A stretch of DNA of 64,000 bases from assembly GCF_003752505.1 (NCBI RefSeq), contig NZ_RKHO01000001.1, forward strand, positions 2,294,001 through 2,358,000. The letters are read 5' to 3'. A model generated the notes under the pieces. The model was not told the DNA's origin, searched no databases, and worked only from the letters and a program-made list of their open reading frames with translations. This DNA comes from Nocardioides aurantiacus. Lineage in GTDB: Bacteria > Actinomycetota > Actinomycetes > Propionibacteriales > Nocardioidaceae. Below are positions 27,889-35,887 of this stretch, piece after piece. Each line of letters opens with the position of its first letter. Position 1 is the first letter of the stretch. The translations under genes were made by a program, and so were the position numbers.

Positions 27889-29250
27889 TCAGTAGCTGAT
27901 GAAGACGTTCTTGGTCTCGGTGAACGCCTCGGGGGCGTCCGGTCCGAGCTCGCGACCGAGGCCGGACTGCTTGAAGCCGCCGAAGGGCGTCCAGTAGCGC
28001 ACCGCCGCGTGGCTGTTGACGCTGAGGTTGCCGGACTCCACGCCGCGGGCCACGCGCAGCGCGCGGCCGACGTCGCGGGTGAATATCGAGCCCGACAGGC
28101 CGTACTCGCTGTCGTTGGCCAGCGCGACCGCCTCGGCCTCGTCGTCGAAGGGCATCACCGCCACGACGGGGCCGAAGACCTCCTCGCGCCACACCGGCTC
28201 GGCCACGTCGTGGCTGAGCACGACCGTCGGCGGCACCCAGAAGCCCGGGAGGTCGGGGACGTCGCCGGCGAAGGCCACCTCGCGCGCGCCGTCGACGTAG
28301 CCCTGCACCCGCGCCTGCTGGGCGGCCGAGATCAGCGGGCCCATCTCGCTGTCGGGGTCCTCGCCGGGGTGGGTGACCCGCATGCCGCGGACCGCGGTCT
28401 CGAGGCGGCCGAGGAACTCGTCGTACGCCGAGCGCTGCACCAGGATCCGCGAGCGGGCGCAGCAGTCCTGGCCGGCGTTGTCGAACACGGCGTACGGCGC
28501 GCTGGCGGCCGCCGCGGCCAGGTCGGCGTCGTCGAAGACGATGTTGGCGCTCTTGCCGCCGAGCTCCAGCGTCACGCGCTTCACCTGGTCGGCGGCGCCG
28601 GCCATGATCTGCTTGCCCACCCGCGTGGAGCCGGTGAAGCAGACCTTGCGCACCAGCGGGTGGGTCACGAACCGCTCCCCCACGACCGGCCCCTCGCCGG
28701 GCAGCACCGTGAGCACGCCCTCGGGCAGCCCGGCCTCGCGGGCCAGCTCGCCGATGCGGATGGCCGTCAGCGGGGTGAGCTCGGCGGGCTTGAGCACCAC
28801 CGTGTTGCCCGCGGCCAGGGCCGGGGCCGTGCCCCACGCGAGGATCGGCATCGGGAAGTTCCAGGGCACGATGATGCCGACGACGCCGAGCGGCTCGTGG
28901 AAGGTGACGTCGATGCCGCCCTCGACCGGGATCTGGCGGCCGTGGAGCCGCTCCGGGGCGGCGCTGTAGTAGTTCAGGCAGTCGCGGACGTTGCCGGCCT
29001 CCCAGCGGGCGTTGCCCAGGGTGTGCCCGGCGTTGCGCACCTCGAGCGCGGCCAGCTCCTCGACGTGGGCGTCGACCACGGCGGCGAAGGCCCGCAGCAG
29101 CCGGGCGCGCTCGCCCGGGGAGACCGCGCGCCAGGAGGCGAACGCCTCGTGCGCCCGCTCGATCGCGGCGTCGGTGGCGGCCAGGTCGGCCATCTCGACC
29201 TCGGTGACCGCCTCGGCGGTGGTGGGGTCGACCACGGTGTAGGTGGACAT
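27889..29250 (-). CDS. Aldehyde dehydrogenase (PuuC-like)
   Basis: The 453-residue protein is an NAD(P)-dependent aldehyde dehydrogenase: IIVPWNFPMPILAW, cofactor loop FTGSTRVGKQI, catalytic Glu in LELGGKSANIV and catalytic Cys in NAGQDCCARSR, ending FGGFKQSGLGRELG. Next to a GS-like gamma-glutamyl ligase and a PuuD-like hydrolase it most likely oxidises gamma-glutamyl-aminobutyraldehyde or another omega-amino aldehyde (inference). It lies 57 bp after the GS-like gene. At 453 residues it is slightly shorter than the usual 475-500 because the N-terminus is compact. Confidence 0.9.
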   Translation of the reverse strand: MSTYTVVDPTTAEAVTEVEMADLAATDAAIERAHEAFASWRAVSPGERARLLRAFAAVVDAHVEELAALEVRNAGHTLGNARWEAGNVRDCLNYYSAAPERLHGRQIPVEGGIDVTFHEPLGVVGIIVPWNFPMPILAWGTAPALAAGNTVVLKPAELTPLTAIRIGELAREAGLPEGVLTVLPGEGPVVGERFVTHPLVRKVCFTGSTRVGKQIMAGAADQVKRVTLELGGKSANIVFDDADLAAAAASAPYAVFDNAGQDCCARSRILVQRSAYDEFLGRLETAVRGMRVTHPGEDPDSEMGPLISAAQQARVQGYVDGAREVAFAGDVPDLPGFWVPPTVVLSHDVAEPVWREEVFGPVVAVMPFDDEAEAVALANDSEYGLSGSIFTRDVGRALRVARGVESGNLSVNSHAAVRYWTPFGGFKQSGLGRELGPDAPEAFTETKNVFISY

Positions 29251-29307
29251 GCGGGCGCTCCTGCGGTGCGTGGTGGTGCGGGCGGTGAGGCGGTCCCGAG
29301 CGCCTCG

Positions 29308-30672
29308 CTACATGCGCTCGAAGCTGCGGCGGCGCTCCCAGTCGGTGACGGCCGACTCGAACGCGGCCAGCTCGACGTCGGCCATGTTGGTGTAATGCTC
29401 CACCACGTCCTCGCCGAGCGTGCGCCGGGTCAGCTCGGAGGTGGCGAACGCCTCACGCGCGGCCCGCAGCGTGCGCGGCACGGTGGGCTTGCCCGAGGTG
29501 TAGGCGTTGCCCTCGGTCGGGTCCTCCAGCTCCAGCCCGCGCTCGATCCCGTCGAGGCCGCAGGCCAGCATCGCGGCGATCGCGAGGTAGGGGTTGACGT
29601 CGCCACCGGGCACGCGGTTCTCCATCCGGGCGCCCGCGCCGTGGCCGACCAGGCGCACCGCGCAGGTGCGGTTGTCCTCGCCCCACGCGATCGCGGTCGG
29701 GGCGAAGGAGCCGTCGGCGAAGCGCTTGTAGGAGTTCACGTTGGGGGCGTAGAGCAGCGTGAAGTCGGCCAGCCCGTCGAGGATGCCGGCCACGAAGGAG
29801 TCGTAGAGCGGCGTACGGCCTCCGGCCTCGTCGTCCCAGAAGACGATCTCGCCGTCGAGGCCGCGCAGCGAGAGGTGGATGTGGCAGGAGTTGCCCTCGC
29901 GCTCGTCGTACTTCGCCATGAAGGTCAGCGACTGCCCGTGCTGCGAGGCGATCTCCTTGGCCACCGTCTTGTAGACCGCGTGGTTGTCGGCGGTCTCCAT
30001 CACCTCGGCGTAGAGGAAGCCGATCTCGTGCTGGCCCAGGTTGCACTCGCCCTTGGCGCTCTCCACGTCCAGGCCGGCGGCGTACATCGTGTTGCGGATG
30101 TCGCGCAGCAGCGGCTCGACGCGGGTGGTGCCGAGGATGGAGTAGTCGACGTTGTACTGGTTGACCGGCGTCAGCCCGGTGTAGCCGGCCCGGCTGGCCG
30201 CCTCGTAGGTGTCCTCGAAGGCGATGAACTCCAGCTCCGTGCCGGCCACCGCGCCCCAGCCGCTCGCGGCCGCCTTGTCGATCTGTTTCTGCAGGATCGA
30301 CCGCGGGCTCTGCACCACCGGCGAGCCGTCGGGCCAGGCGAGGTCGCACTGGATCAGCGCGGTCGCGGGCAGGTGCGGCAGCAGCCGGATGGTGTCGTAG
30401 TCGATGACGAACTCCATGTCGCCGTACCCCCGCTCCCAGGAGGTGATGGCGTAGCCGTCGACGGTGTTCATGTCGACGTCCACGCCGAGCAGGTAGTTGC
30501 AGCCCTCGGTGCCGTGCCCGAGCACCTGGTCGCGGAAGTACGCCGCGTGCAGCCGCTTGCCCTGGAGCCGGCCCTGCATGTCGGTGAACGCCACCACGAC
30601 GGTGTCGATGGTGCCCGCGTCGATCCGGGTGACGAGGTCCTCGGTGGACAGGTGCCGGTCGTTGCGGGTCAT
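29308..30672 (-). CDS. Glutamine-synthetase-like gamma-glutamyl-amine ligase
   Basis: The 454-residue protein is a GS-fold ligase: beta-grasp N-terminus with FTDMQGRLQGKR, metal/glutamate site AGTELEFIAFEDTYEA, NSCHIHLSLRG, and RMENRVPGGDVNPYLAIAAML. The latter reads R-E-N-R with GDVNPY as in PuuA and Streptomyces GlnA3-type enzymes rather than true GlnA, and no adenylylation Tyr motif is visible. It should glutamylate putrescine or a similar amine with ATP as the first operon step. GGAG lies a few bases before ATG 30670-30672. The exact amine is inferred from context. Confidence 0.9.
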   Translation of the reverse strand: MTRNDRHLSTEDLVTRIDAGTIDTVVVAFTDMQGRLQGKRLHAAYFRDQVLGHGTEGCNYLLGVDVDMNTVDGYAITSWERGYGDMEFVIDYDTIRLLPHLPATALIQCDLAWPDGSPVVQSPRSILQKQIDKAAASGWGAVAGTELEFIAFEDTYEAASRAGYTGLTPVNQYNVDYSILGTTRVEPLLRDIRNTMYAAGLDVESAKGECNLGQHEIGFLYAEVMETADNHAVYKTVAKEIASQHGQSLTFMAKYDEREGNSCHIHLSLRGLDGEIVFWDDEAGGRTPLYDSFVAGILDGLADFTLLYAPNVNSYKRFADGSFAPTAIAWGEDNRTCAVRLVGHGAGARMENRVPGGDVNPYLAIAAMLACGLDGIERGLELEDPTEGNAYTSGKPTVPRTLRAAREAFATSELTRRTLGEDVVEHYTNMADVELAAFESAVTDWERRRSFERM

Positions 30673-30823
30673 GGGGTCTCCGTGTCGTCAGGGTGGTCGG
30701 TCCCGGAGGGGGCCGCCGAGCCGTCGTGGGCGCCCGAGCACGCACGGTGGTGGTCGAACTCTGCTGGTACGACGCGGTGATGTCGACCCCGGCCCGCCGT
30801 CGTCACGGATCCCGGCGTTCACC

Positions 30824-30848
30824 TGACGACAAGATGTCCGATTTGTCA
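30824..30848. promoter_or_regulatory. AT-rich palindrome in the divergent promoter region
   Basis: TGAC at 30824-30827 and GACAA at 30828-30832 face TTGTC at 30843-30847 and GTCA at 30845-30848. It is the only AT-rich patch in the 228-bp region between the amine operon and the secreted protein, and a plausible operator. Confidence 0.3.
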
Positions 30849-30900
30849 TAGTCGTGGGTGGACGCGCACCGGGCGCGCCCGCCTCCCCCGAAGGACCACC

Positions 30901-31500
30901 ATGAGCCACCCCCTCGCCCGCCTGGCCGCCGCCGGCACCCTGACCGCCCTCGTCCTCGGCGGGGCCGCCACCCCGGCCCACGCCGACGACGCCCCCACCT
31001 CCGCGCCCACCTGCGACGTCGCGGCGCTGACGACCGGCGTCGACGCTGCCAGGGGCACCGCGCGCGCCGCGCAGAAGGCCTTCACCGACGCCGGCCGCGG
31101 CAGCGCGCACCAGCAGGCCCAGCGGCACCGCGCCCACGAGGCGCGCGAGGCCCGCGACGCCGCGAAGGCGTCGCGGGACGCGGCGCGCGAGGCCGCCGGG
31201 GCCAGGGGCGCCGAGGGCCGCGCCGCGCGCGACGCCGCAAGGGCCGCCGCGGCGCGGGCCCGGGTCGAGGCCCGCGAGGCCGCCGCCGCCAAGCGCGCCA
31301 GCGACCGACAGCTCAAGGGCGCCGTGAAGGCGGAGAAGGCCCGGCTCAAGGCCGCCTGGGACGCCGCCAAGAAGGCGCTCCACACCGCGCAGGACGCCCT
31401 CGAGGACTGCCAGGCGGCCACCGCCCCCGCCCCGGTCGTCCCGGTCCCGGTGCCCCCGGGCGAGGGCGCCCCGGACACGACCCAGCCGATCGCCCCCTGA
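30901..31500 (+). CDS. Secreted Ala/Arg-rich helical protein
   Basis: The 199-residue protein has a signal peptide with likely cleavage after AHA at 28. The mature region (about 40-168) is a single charged helix rich in Ala, Arg, Glu and Lys with few hydrophobics, so probably a long coiled coil or extended helix, closed at each end by one Cys (Cys38 and Cys170) that could form a disulfide hairpin. A Pro/Val-rich tail follows. GAAGGA is placed eight bases before ATG. No family recognised; similar low-complexity secreted proteins are common in actinobacteria. Confidence 0.72.
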   Translation: MSHPLARLAAAGTLTALVLGGAATPAHADDAPTSAPTCDVAALTTGVDAARGTARAAQKAFTDAGRGSAHQQAQRHRAHEAREARDAAKASRDAAREAAGARGAEGRAARDAARAAAARARVEAREAAAAKRASDRQLKGAVKAEKARLKAAWDAAKKALHTAQDALEDCQAATAPAPVVPVPVPPGEGAPDTTQPIAP

Positions 31501-31507
31501 CCTCCGG

Positions 31508-31529
31508 CACCCCGGTGCGTCCGGGGGTG
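31508..31529 (+). terminator. Hairpin after the secreted helical protein
   Basis: 8-bp stem with one bulged G (31508-31515 with 31521-31529), loop TGCGT, 8 bp after the stop at 31500. Confidence 0.45.
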
Positions 31530-31633
31530 TGCGAGGTCACGGTCGAGCCGGCGTACGCCGGGGATGGGGCGCGGGACCCACGAGGTTGAGCCGGAGCCAC
31601 GACGACGTGGCGACGACCCTGCGAAGGACCACC

Positions 31634-31750
31634 ATGCACTCCCTGCTCGACCTCGAGCTCGCCCGCTCCGCCGACCACGACCGCTCCGCCGTCGTGCTCT
31701 CCCCGCTCCGACCGACGCTGGTCCGGCTGCTGGGCCTCGGCACCCGCTGA
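31634..31750 (+). CDS. Small ORF, 38 residues
   Basis: Encodes MHSLLDLELARSADHDRSAV and a further 18 residues ending LGLGTR. GAAGGA stands eight bases before the ATG. The 15 bases CGAAGGACCACCATG are identical to those at the start of the secreted protein gene at 30901. A perfect terminator follows 14 bp after the stop. It is soluble, partly amphipathic, with no known family. It is too short to be sure, but the ribosome-binding site and terminator support a real gene. Confidence 0.5.
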   Translation: MHSLLDLELARSADHDRSAVVLSPLRPTLVRLLGLGTR

Positions 31751-31764
31751 CACCGCGCGGCACG

Positions 31765-31801
31765 ACACAGCCCCCGACCACGAGGTGGTCGGGGGCTGTG
31801 T
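31765..31801. terminator. Bidirectional terminator between small ORF and principal sigma gene
   Basis: Perfect 17-bp stem (31765-31781 with 31785-31801) and 3-base loop, between the stop at 31750 (+) and the stop at 31821 (-). Confidence 0.8.
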
Positions 31802-31820
31802 GCGTCGGGTGCGGGAGGAC

Positions 31821-33017
31821 TCAGTCCAGGTAGTCGCGCAGCACCTGCGAGCGGCTCGGGTGGCGCAGCTTGGACATCGTCTTGGACTCGATCTGACGGA
31901 TGCGCTCACGCGTCACGCCGTAGACCTTGCCGATCTCGTCGAGCGTCTTGGGCTGGCCGTCGGTGAGACCGAAGCGCATCGAGACCACGCCGGCCTCGCG
32001 CTCGGAGAGGGTGTCGAGCACCGCGTGCAGCTGCTCCTGGAGCAGCGTGAACGACACCGCGTCGGCCGGCACGATGGCCTCGGAGTCCTCGATGAGGTCA
32101 CCGAACTCCGAGTCGCCGTCCTCACCCAGGGGCGTGTGCAGCGAGATCGGCTCACGGCCGTACTTCTGCACCTCGATGACCTTCTCGGGGGTCATGTCGA
32201 GCTCCTTGGCGAGCTCCTCGGGCGTGGGCTCGCGGCCCAGGTCCTGGAGCATCTGCCGCTGGACGCGGGCGAGCTTGTTGATGACCTCGACCATGTGCAC
32301 CGGGATCCGGATGGTGCGGGCCTGGTCGGCCATGGCGCGGGTGATGGCCTGCCGGATCCACCAGGTGGCGTACGTCGAGAACTTGTAGCCCTTGGTGTAG
32401 TCGAACTTCTCGACCGCGCGGATCAGACCGAGGTTGCCCTCCTGGATCAGGTCCAGGAAGAGCATGCCGCGACCGGTGTAGCGCTTGGCCAGCGAGACCA
32501 CCAGGCGCAGGTTGGCCTCGAGCAGGTGGTTCTTGGCCCGACGGCCGTCCTGGCAGATCCACTCCAGCTCCTCGTGGACCTTGGGCGTGATCTTGCCGCC
32601 CTTGGCGAGCTTCTCCTCCGAGAACAGGCCGGCCTCGATGCGCTTGGCCAGCTCGACCTCCATCTCGGCGTTGAGGAGGGGGACCTTGCCGATCTGCTTG
32701 AGGTAGTCCTTGACCGGGTCGGCGGTGGCACCGGCCACCATCACCTGCTGCTCGGGCTCGTCGGTCTCGTCGGCCGAGGAGACGATGAAGGTGGCGTCCT
32801 TCTCGTCCTCCTTGATCGAGGGGTCGTTCTTCACGTCCTTCTCGAACTGCTCGTCGGGGACGTCGGCGAGGAGGCGCTTGCCGTCGGGTCCCACGGCGGC
32901 GGCCTCGGCCTGGATCTGCTCAGCTGTCTTGGCCGGAGCCTTGGCGGCAGCCCGCTTGGCGGGGGCCTTCTTCGCCGCCGTCTTCTTGGCGGTCGAACTT
33001 GCTGAGGTAGGGGACAC
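31821..33017 (-). CDS. sigA: RNA polymerase principal sigma factor (SigA/HrdB)
   Basis: The 398-residue protein is a group 1 sigma70. It starts with a Lys/Ala-rich stretch ([20 protein letters not shown]), typical of actinobacterial HrdB, then region 1.2 ([19 protein letters not shown]), region 2 with [18 protein letters not shown] and [13 protein letters not shown], region 3, and region 4 with [19 protein letters not shown] ending RDYLD. It recognises housekeeping promoters. GTG 33015-33017 has GGAGAG seven bases upstream. The 190 bp before it hold its promoter and leader; I could not fix the -10. Confidence 0.95.
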   Translation of the reverse strand: MSPTSASSTAKKTAAKKAPAKRAAAKAPAKTAEQIQAEAAAVGPDGKRLLADVPDEQFEKDVKNDPSIKEDEKDATFIVSSADETDEPEQQVMVAGATADPVKDYLKQIGKVPLLNAEMEVELAKRIEAGLFSEEKLAKGGKITPKVHEELEWICQDGRRAKNHLLEANLRLVVSLAKRYTGRGMLFLDLIQEGNLGLIRAVEKFDYTKGYKFSTYATWWIRQAITRAMADQARTIRIPVHMVEVINKLARVQRQMLQDLGREPTPEELAKELDMTPEKVIEVQKYGREPISLHTPLGEDGDSEFGDLIEDSEAIVPADAVSFTLLQEQLHAVLDTLSEREAGVVSMRFGLTDGQPKTLDEIGKVYGVTRERIRQIESKTMSKLRHPSRSQVLRDYLD

Positions 33018-33207
33018 GAACCAACTCTCCAAAGCGTTCAGGGAATGTTCAGGAAATCGCGGAGGCGCGACTCGACCCGCTGGTGTCAATGACTCGGCTT
33101 CATCATGTCACGCCCCCCAAGGGATCCTGAAAACGGCAGGTGGGACGCGAGACGACGTGCTAGCCGGTCCGCGGGCGCCGCGGGAGACTGCCCCGTCGAG
33201 CGGGGTC

Positions 33208-33768
33208 CTACGCCTTCGCGGCGGCCTTCTTCTCCTTCTTGAACGCCCGCACCCGTGCCAGCGAGTCGGCGTCGACGACGTCGGCCACCGAGCGGTAGCC
33301 GTCGAGCGCGTAGTCGCCGGCGACGTCCTCCCACCCCTCGGGCCGGACGCCGTACTGCTTGGCCAGCAGCGCCACGAAGATCCGCGCCTTCTGCTCGCCG
33401 AAGCCCGGCAGCGCCTTGACGCGGCGGAGCAGCTCGCGGGCGTCGGAGGCCCCGTCCCACAGCCGGGCGGTGTCGCCGTCGTACTCGGAGACGACGATGC
33501 GGGCGACGTCCTGGATCTTGCCGGCCATCGACCCCGGGAAGCGGTGCACGGCGGGCGGCTCGGCGACCAGGCCCGCGAACTGCTCGGGATCGGCCGCGGC
33601 CACCTCGGCCGGCTCCAGCGAGCCGAAGCGCTCCAGCACCGTGGCCGGGCCGGCGAAGGCCCGCTCCATCGGGAACTGCTGGTCGAGCAGCATGCCGGTG
33701 AGCAGCGCGAACGGACTGTCCTGGAGCACCTGGTCGGCGTGCTCGTCACCGGTGATGTGGATGGCCAT
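33208..33768 (-). CDS. HhH-GPD-type base-excision DNA repair protein
   Basis: The 186-residue protein matches the small actinobacterial HhH-GPD family: helix-hairpin-helix region VKALPGFGEQKARIFVALLA near the C-terminal third preceded by SMAGKIQDVARIV. It should act as a base-excision glycosylase; the lesion is unknown and no iron-sulfur Cys cluster is seen. It ends with a Lys/Ala tail (FKKEKKAAAKA). ATG 33768 is preferred over ATG 33777 because CAGGAT is seven bases upstream. It lies directly upstream of sigA on the same strand. Confidence 0.82.
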   Translation of the reverse strand: MAIHITGDEHADQVLQDSPFALLTGMLLDQQFPMERAFAGPATVLERFGSLEPAEVAAADPEQFAGLVAEPPAVHRFPGSMAGKIQDVARIVVSEYDGDTARLWDGASDARELLRRVKALPGFGEQKARIFVALLAKQYGVRPEGWEDVAGDYALDGYRSVADVVDADSLARVRAFKKEKKAAAKA

Positions 33769-33834
33769 GGCGGCCATCCTGCCACCGGGCCCGCACCCTG
33801 TGGACGGCCGCCGACGCCGTCCGGGCGACCGCGG

Positions 33835-33840
33835 CAGGGT
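33835..33840 (+). promoter_or_regulatory. -10-like CAGGGT
   Basis: Six bases before GTG 33847, supporting that start by the leaderless pattern. Confidence 0.35.
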
Positions 33841-33846
33841 GGGCCG

Positions 33847-34356
33847 GTGAGCGACCCCTCCCCCGTCGTCCCGGTCCCGGGGCCGGTGCTGCGCGCCGAG
33901 GCCCGCCGGATGGTCACCGCGGCCGGTCACCGCCGACTGCTGCCCTCGCGCTGCCGGGTCGGGCGACCGGGCGGGCAGGCCGTGGAGCTGCCCGACGACG
34001 TCGACCCCGGTGACGCGGGCCTGCTGGCCGACCTGGTGGAGCGGGCGCTCGACGGGCTGGCCGACCTCGCCCCACCGGTCGCCGGAGCACGAGGCGGCCA
34101 CGAGGTGCCCGTGCTGGCGTGGGTGGCGCGCTCCGGGGAGCTCGAGCCCGGCGACACCGACCTCGCCTGGTTGCGGGCGGCGCGCACCGGGTTCTGGCGC
34201 CACGGGCTCGCGCTGCCGTGCTTCCTGGTCATCGGCCGTCACGGCTGGGTCGACCTGGTCGGCGGCACCGGGCACACGTGGTCGCGGGTGCGGGCCTCCC
34301 GGTCGGGTGGCGCCCCGAGCCCCCAGGGGGGCCCGGGCCGGCAGGGCCCAGGCTAG
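33847..34356 (+). CDS. Hypothetical protein
   Basis: A 169-residue protein I do not recognise. It has a basic N-terminal segment (LRAEARRMVTAAGHRRLLPS), a central part VELPDDVDPGDAGLLADLVE, and a Trp-containing core with FWRHGLALPCFLVIGRHGWVDL and GGTGHTWSRVR; the last 20 residues are Gly/Pro-rich. No signal peptide or membrane helix. It is divergent from the HhH glycosylase and convergent, 11 bp apart, with the carboxylate-amine ligase. The codon pattern fits neighbours and CAGGGT precedes the GTG by six bases, so I think it is real. Confidence 0.68.
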   Translation: MSDPSPVVPVPGPVLRAEARRMVTAAGHRRLLPSRCRVGRPGGQAVELPDDVDPGDAGLLADLVERALDGLADLAPPVAGARGGHEVPVLAWVARSGELEPGDTDLAWLRAARTGFWRHGLALPCFLVIGRHGWVDLVGGTGHTWSRVRASRSGGAPSPQGGPGRQGPG

Positions 34357-34367
34357 GAGCGCACCGG

Positions 34368-35846
34368 CTAGGAGGGCACCGGCCAGGTGTGGACGGGCTC
34401 GTTGGCGTGCATCCGCTCGCGGTACTCCTGCAGCGTCAGCCGCAGCGACTCGTGGCGGTCGGTGCCGGCCGCCTCGTGGGCGGCCACGCGCTCGATGGTC
34501 CACGAGGCGCCGTTGCGCTGCAGCACGCACCGCTGCTCGATGATCCCGAGCAGCCGGTCGGCCTCGTCGCCGTCGACGCCCCACCGGGTGAGGCCGTCCC
34601 GGGCGACCGGCAGCAGCCGGCGCAGCAGCAGCTCGGTGGCCGGGACCTCGCCCACACCCGGCCAGTAGACCCGCGCGTCGATGCCGTGCTGGGCGGCGAC
34701 GTGGAAGTTCTCCTCCGCGGCCGAGAAGGACATCCGCGACCACACCGGACGGTCGTCCTCGGCCAGCGCGCGCACCAGGCCGAAGTAGAGGGCGGCGTTG
34801 GCCATCGTGTCCACGACCGTCGGGCCGGCGGCCAGCACGCGGTTCTCGACCCGCAGGTGCGGCACGCCGTCCACGACGTCGTAGACCGGTCGGTTCCAGC
34901 GGTAGATCGTGCCGTTGTGCAGCTTCAGCTCGGCCAGCGACGGCGTCCCGCCGCTCTCCAGCACCTCGACGGGGTCCTCGTCCTCGGTGATCGGCAGCAG
35001 CGCGGGGAAGTAGCGGACGTTCTCCTCGAACAGGTCGAAGATCGAGGTGATCCAGCGCTCGCCGAACCAGACCCGGGGACGCACGCCCTGCTCCTTGAGC
35101 TCCTCGCTGCGGGTGTCGGTGGCCTGCTCGAACAGCGGGATCCGGGTCTCGTGCCACAGCTGGCGGCCGAGCAGGAACGGCGAGTTGGCGCCGACGGCGA
35201 GCTGGATGCCGCTGATCACCTGGGAGGCGTTCCAGTAGGCCGCGAAGTCGTCCGGGCTGACCTGGGCGTGCAGCTGCGTGCTGGTGCACGCGGCCTCCGG
35301 CATGATCGAGTCCGAGGTCGTCTGAAGCCGCTCGCGGCCCTGCACGTCGATGACGAGGTCCTCGCCGCGTGCCGCCAGGATCTGGTCGCTGAGCAGCTTG
35401 TAGCGCGGGTTGGGGCTGATCTTGGACGGGCTCAGGTGGCCCGGCTCCAGGGTCGGCAGGATGCCGATCATCACCATGTGGGCGTCGACCTCGCTGGCGC
35501 GCTCCTCGGCGTGGTTGAGGCTCGTGCGCAGGTCGTGCTCGTACTGCGTCGCGCCGCGGGCGTGCAGCGGTCGCGGCGGGATGTTGATCTCCAGGTTGAA
35601 CTGGGCGAGCTCGGTCTGGAACGACGGGTCGGCGATCGCCTCGAGCGCCTGCGCCGACTTCAGCGAGGGGCGTCCCTCGTCGTCGACGAGGTTGAACTCG
35701 ATCTCCATCCCGGTCATCGGGTCCTCGGCGTCGAAGCGCGACTCCCGCAGCATCCGCGCCAGCACGTCGAGGCAGCGCCGCACCTTCTCGCGGTGGCGCG
35801 TCCGGTCGCCCCGGGTGAACTCCTGAAGGTCGACCTCTTCTCCCAT
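34368..35846 (-). CDS. Glutamate-cysteine-ligase-like carboxylate-amine ligase
   Basis: The 492-residue protein belongs to the GCS2 family, distinct from EgtA at 22.6-24.0 kb. Motifs are MTGMEIEFNLVDDEGRP, LAQFNLEINIPPRPL, ISPNPRYKLLSDQ and HLRVENRVLAAGPT. It should ligate a carboxylate such as glutamate to an amine with ATP; the product is unknown. A typical actinobacterial paralog of about 490 residues annotated as glutamate-cysteine ligase has this architecture. TAGGGT lies six bases before ATG 35844-35846. Confidence 0.85.
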   Translation of the reverse strand: MGEEVDLQEFTRGDRTRHREKVRRCLDVLARMLRESRFDAEDPMTGMEIEFNLVDDEGRPSLKSAQALEAIADPSFQTELAQFNLEINIPPRPLHARGATQYEHDLRTSLNHAEERASEVDAHMVMIGILPTLEPGHLSPSKISPNPRYKLLSDQILAARGEDLVIDVQGRERLQTTSDSIMPEAACTSTQLHAQVSPDDFAAYWNASQVISGIQLAVGANSPFLLGRQLWHETRIPLFEQATDTRSEELKEQGVRPRVWFGERWITSIFDLFEENVRYFPALLPITEDEDPVEVLESGGTPSLAELKLHNGTIYRWNRPVYDVVDGVPHLRVENRVLAAGPTVVDTMANAALYFGLVRALAEDDRPVWSRMSFSAAEENFHVAAQHGIDARVYWPGVGEVPATELLLRRLLPVARDGLTRWGVDGDEADRLLGIIEQRCVLQRNGASWTIERVAAHEAAGTDRHESLRLTLQEYRERMHANEPVHTWPVPS

Positions 35847-35852
35847 GCCGCG

Positions 35853-35858
35853 ACCCTA
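35853..35858 (-). promoter_or_regulatory. -10-like TAGGGT for the carboxylate-amine ligase
   Basis: Six bases before ATG 35846 on the minus strand; no ribosome-binding site between. Confidence 0.45.
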
Positions 35859-35887
35859 GACGCACCCGGCCCGGTCCGGCGCGCCGC

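Noticed and set aside
33084-33089. Perfect TTGACA on the minus strand as the -35 of sigA
   Set aside because: No TANNNT at 16-19 bases downstream, so it is probably chance or needs another factor.
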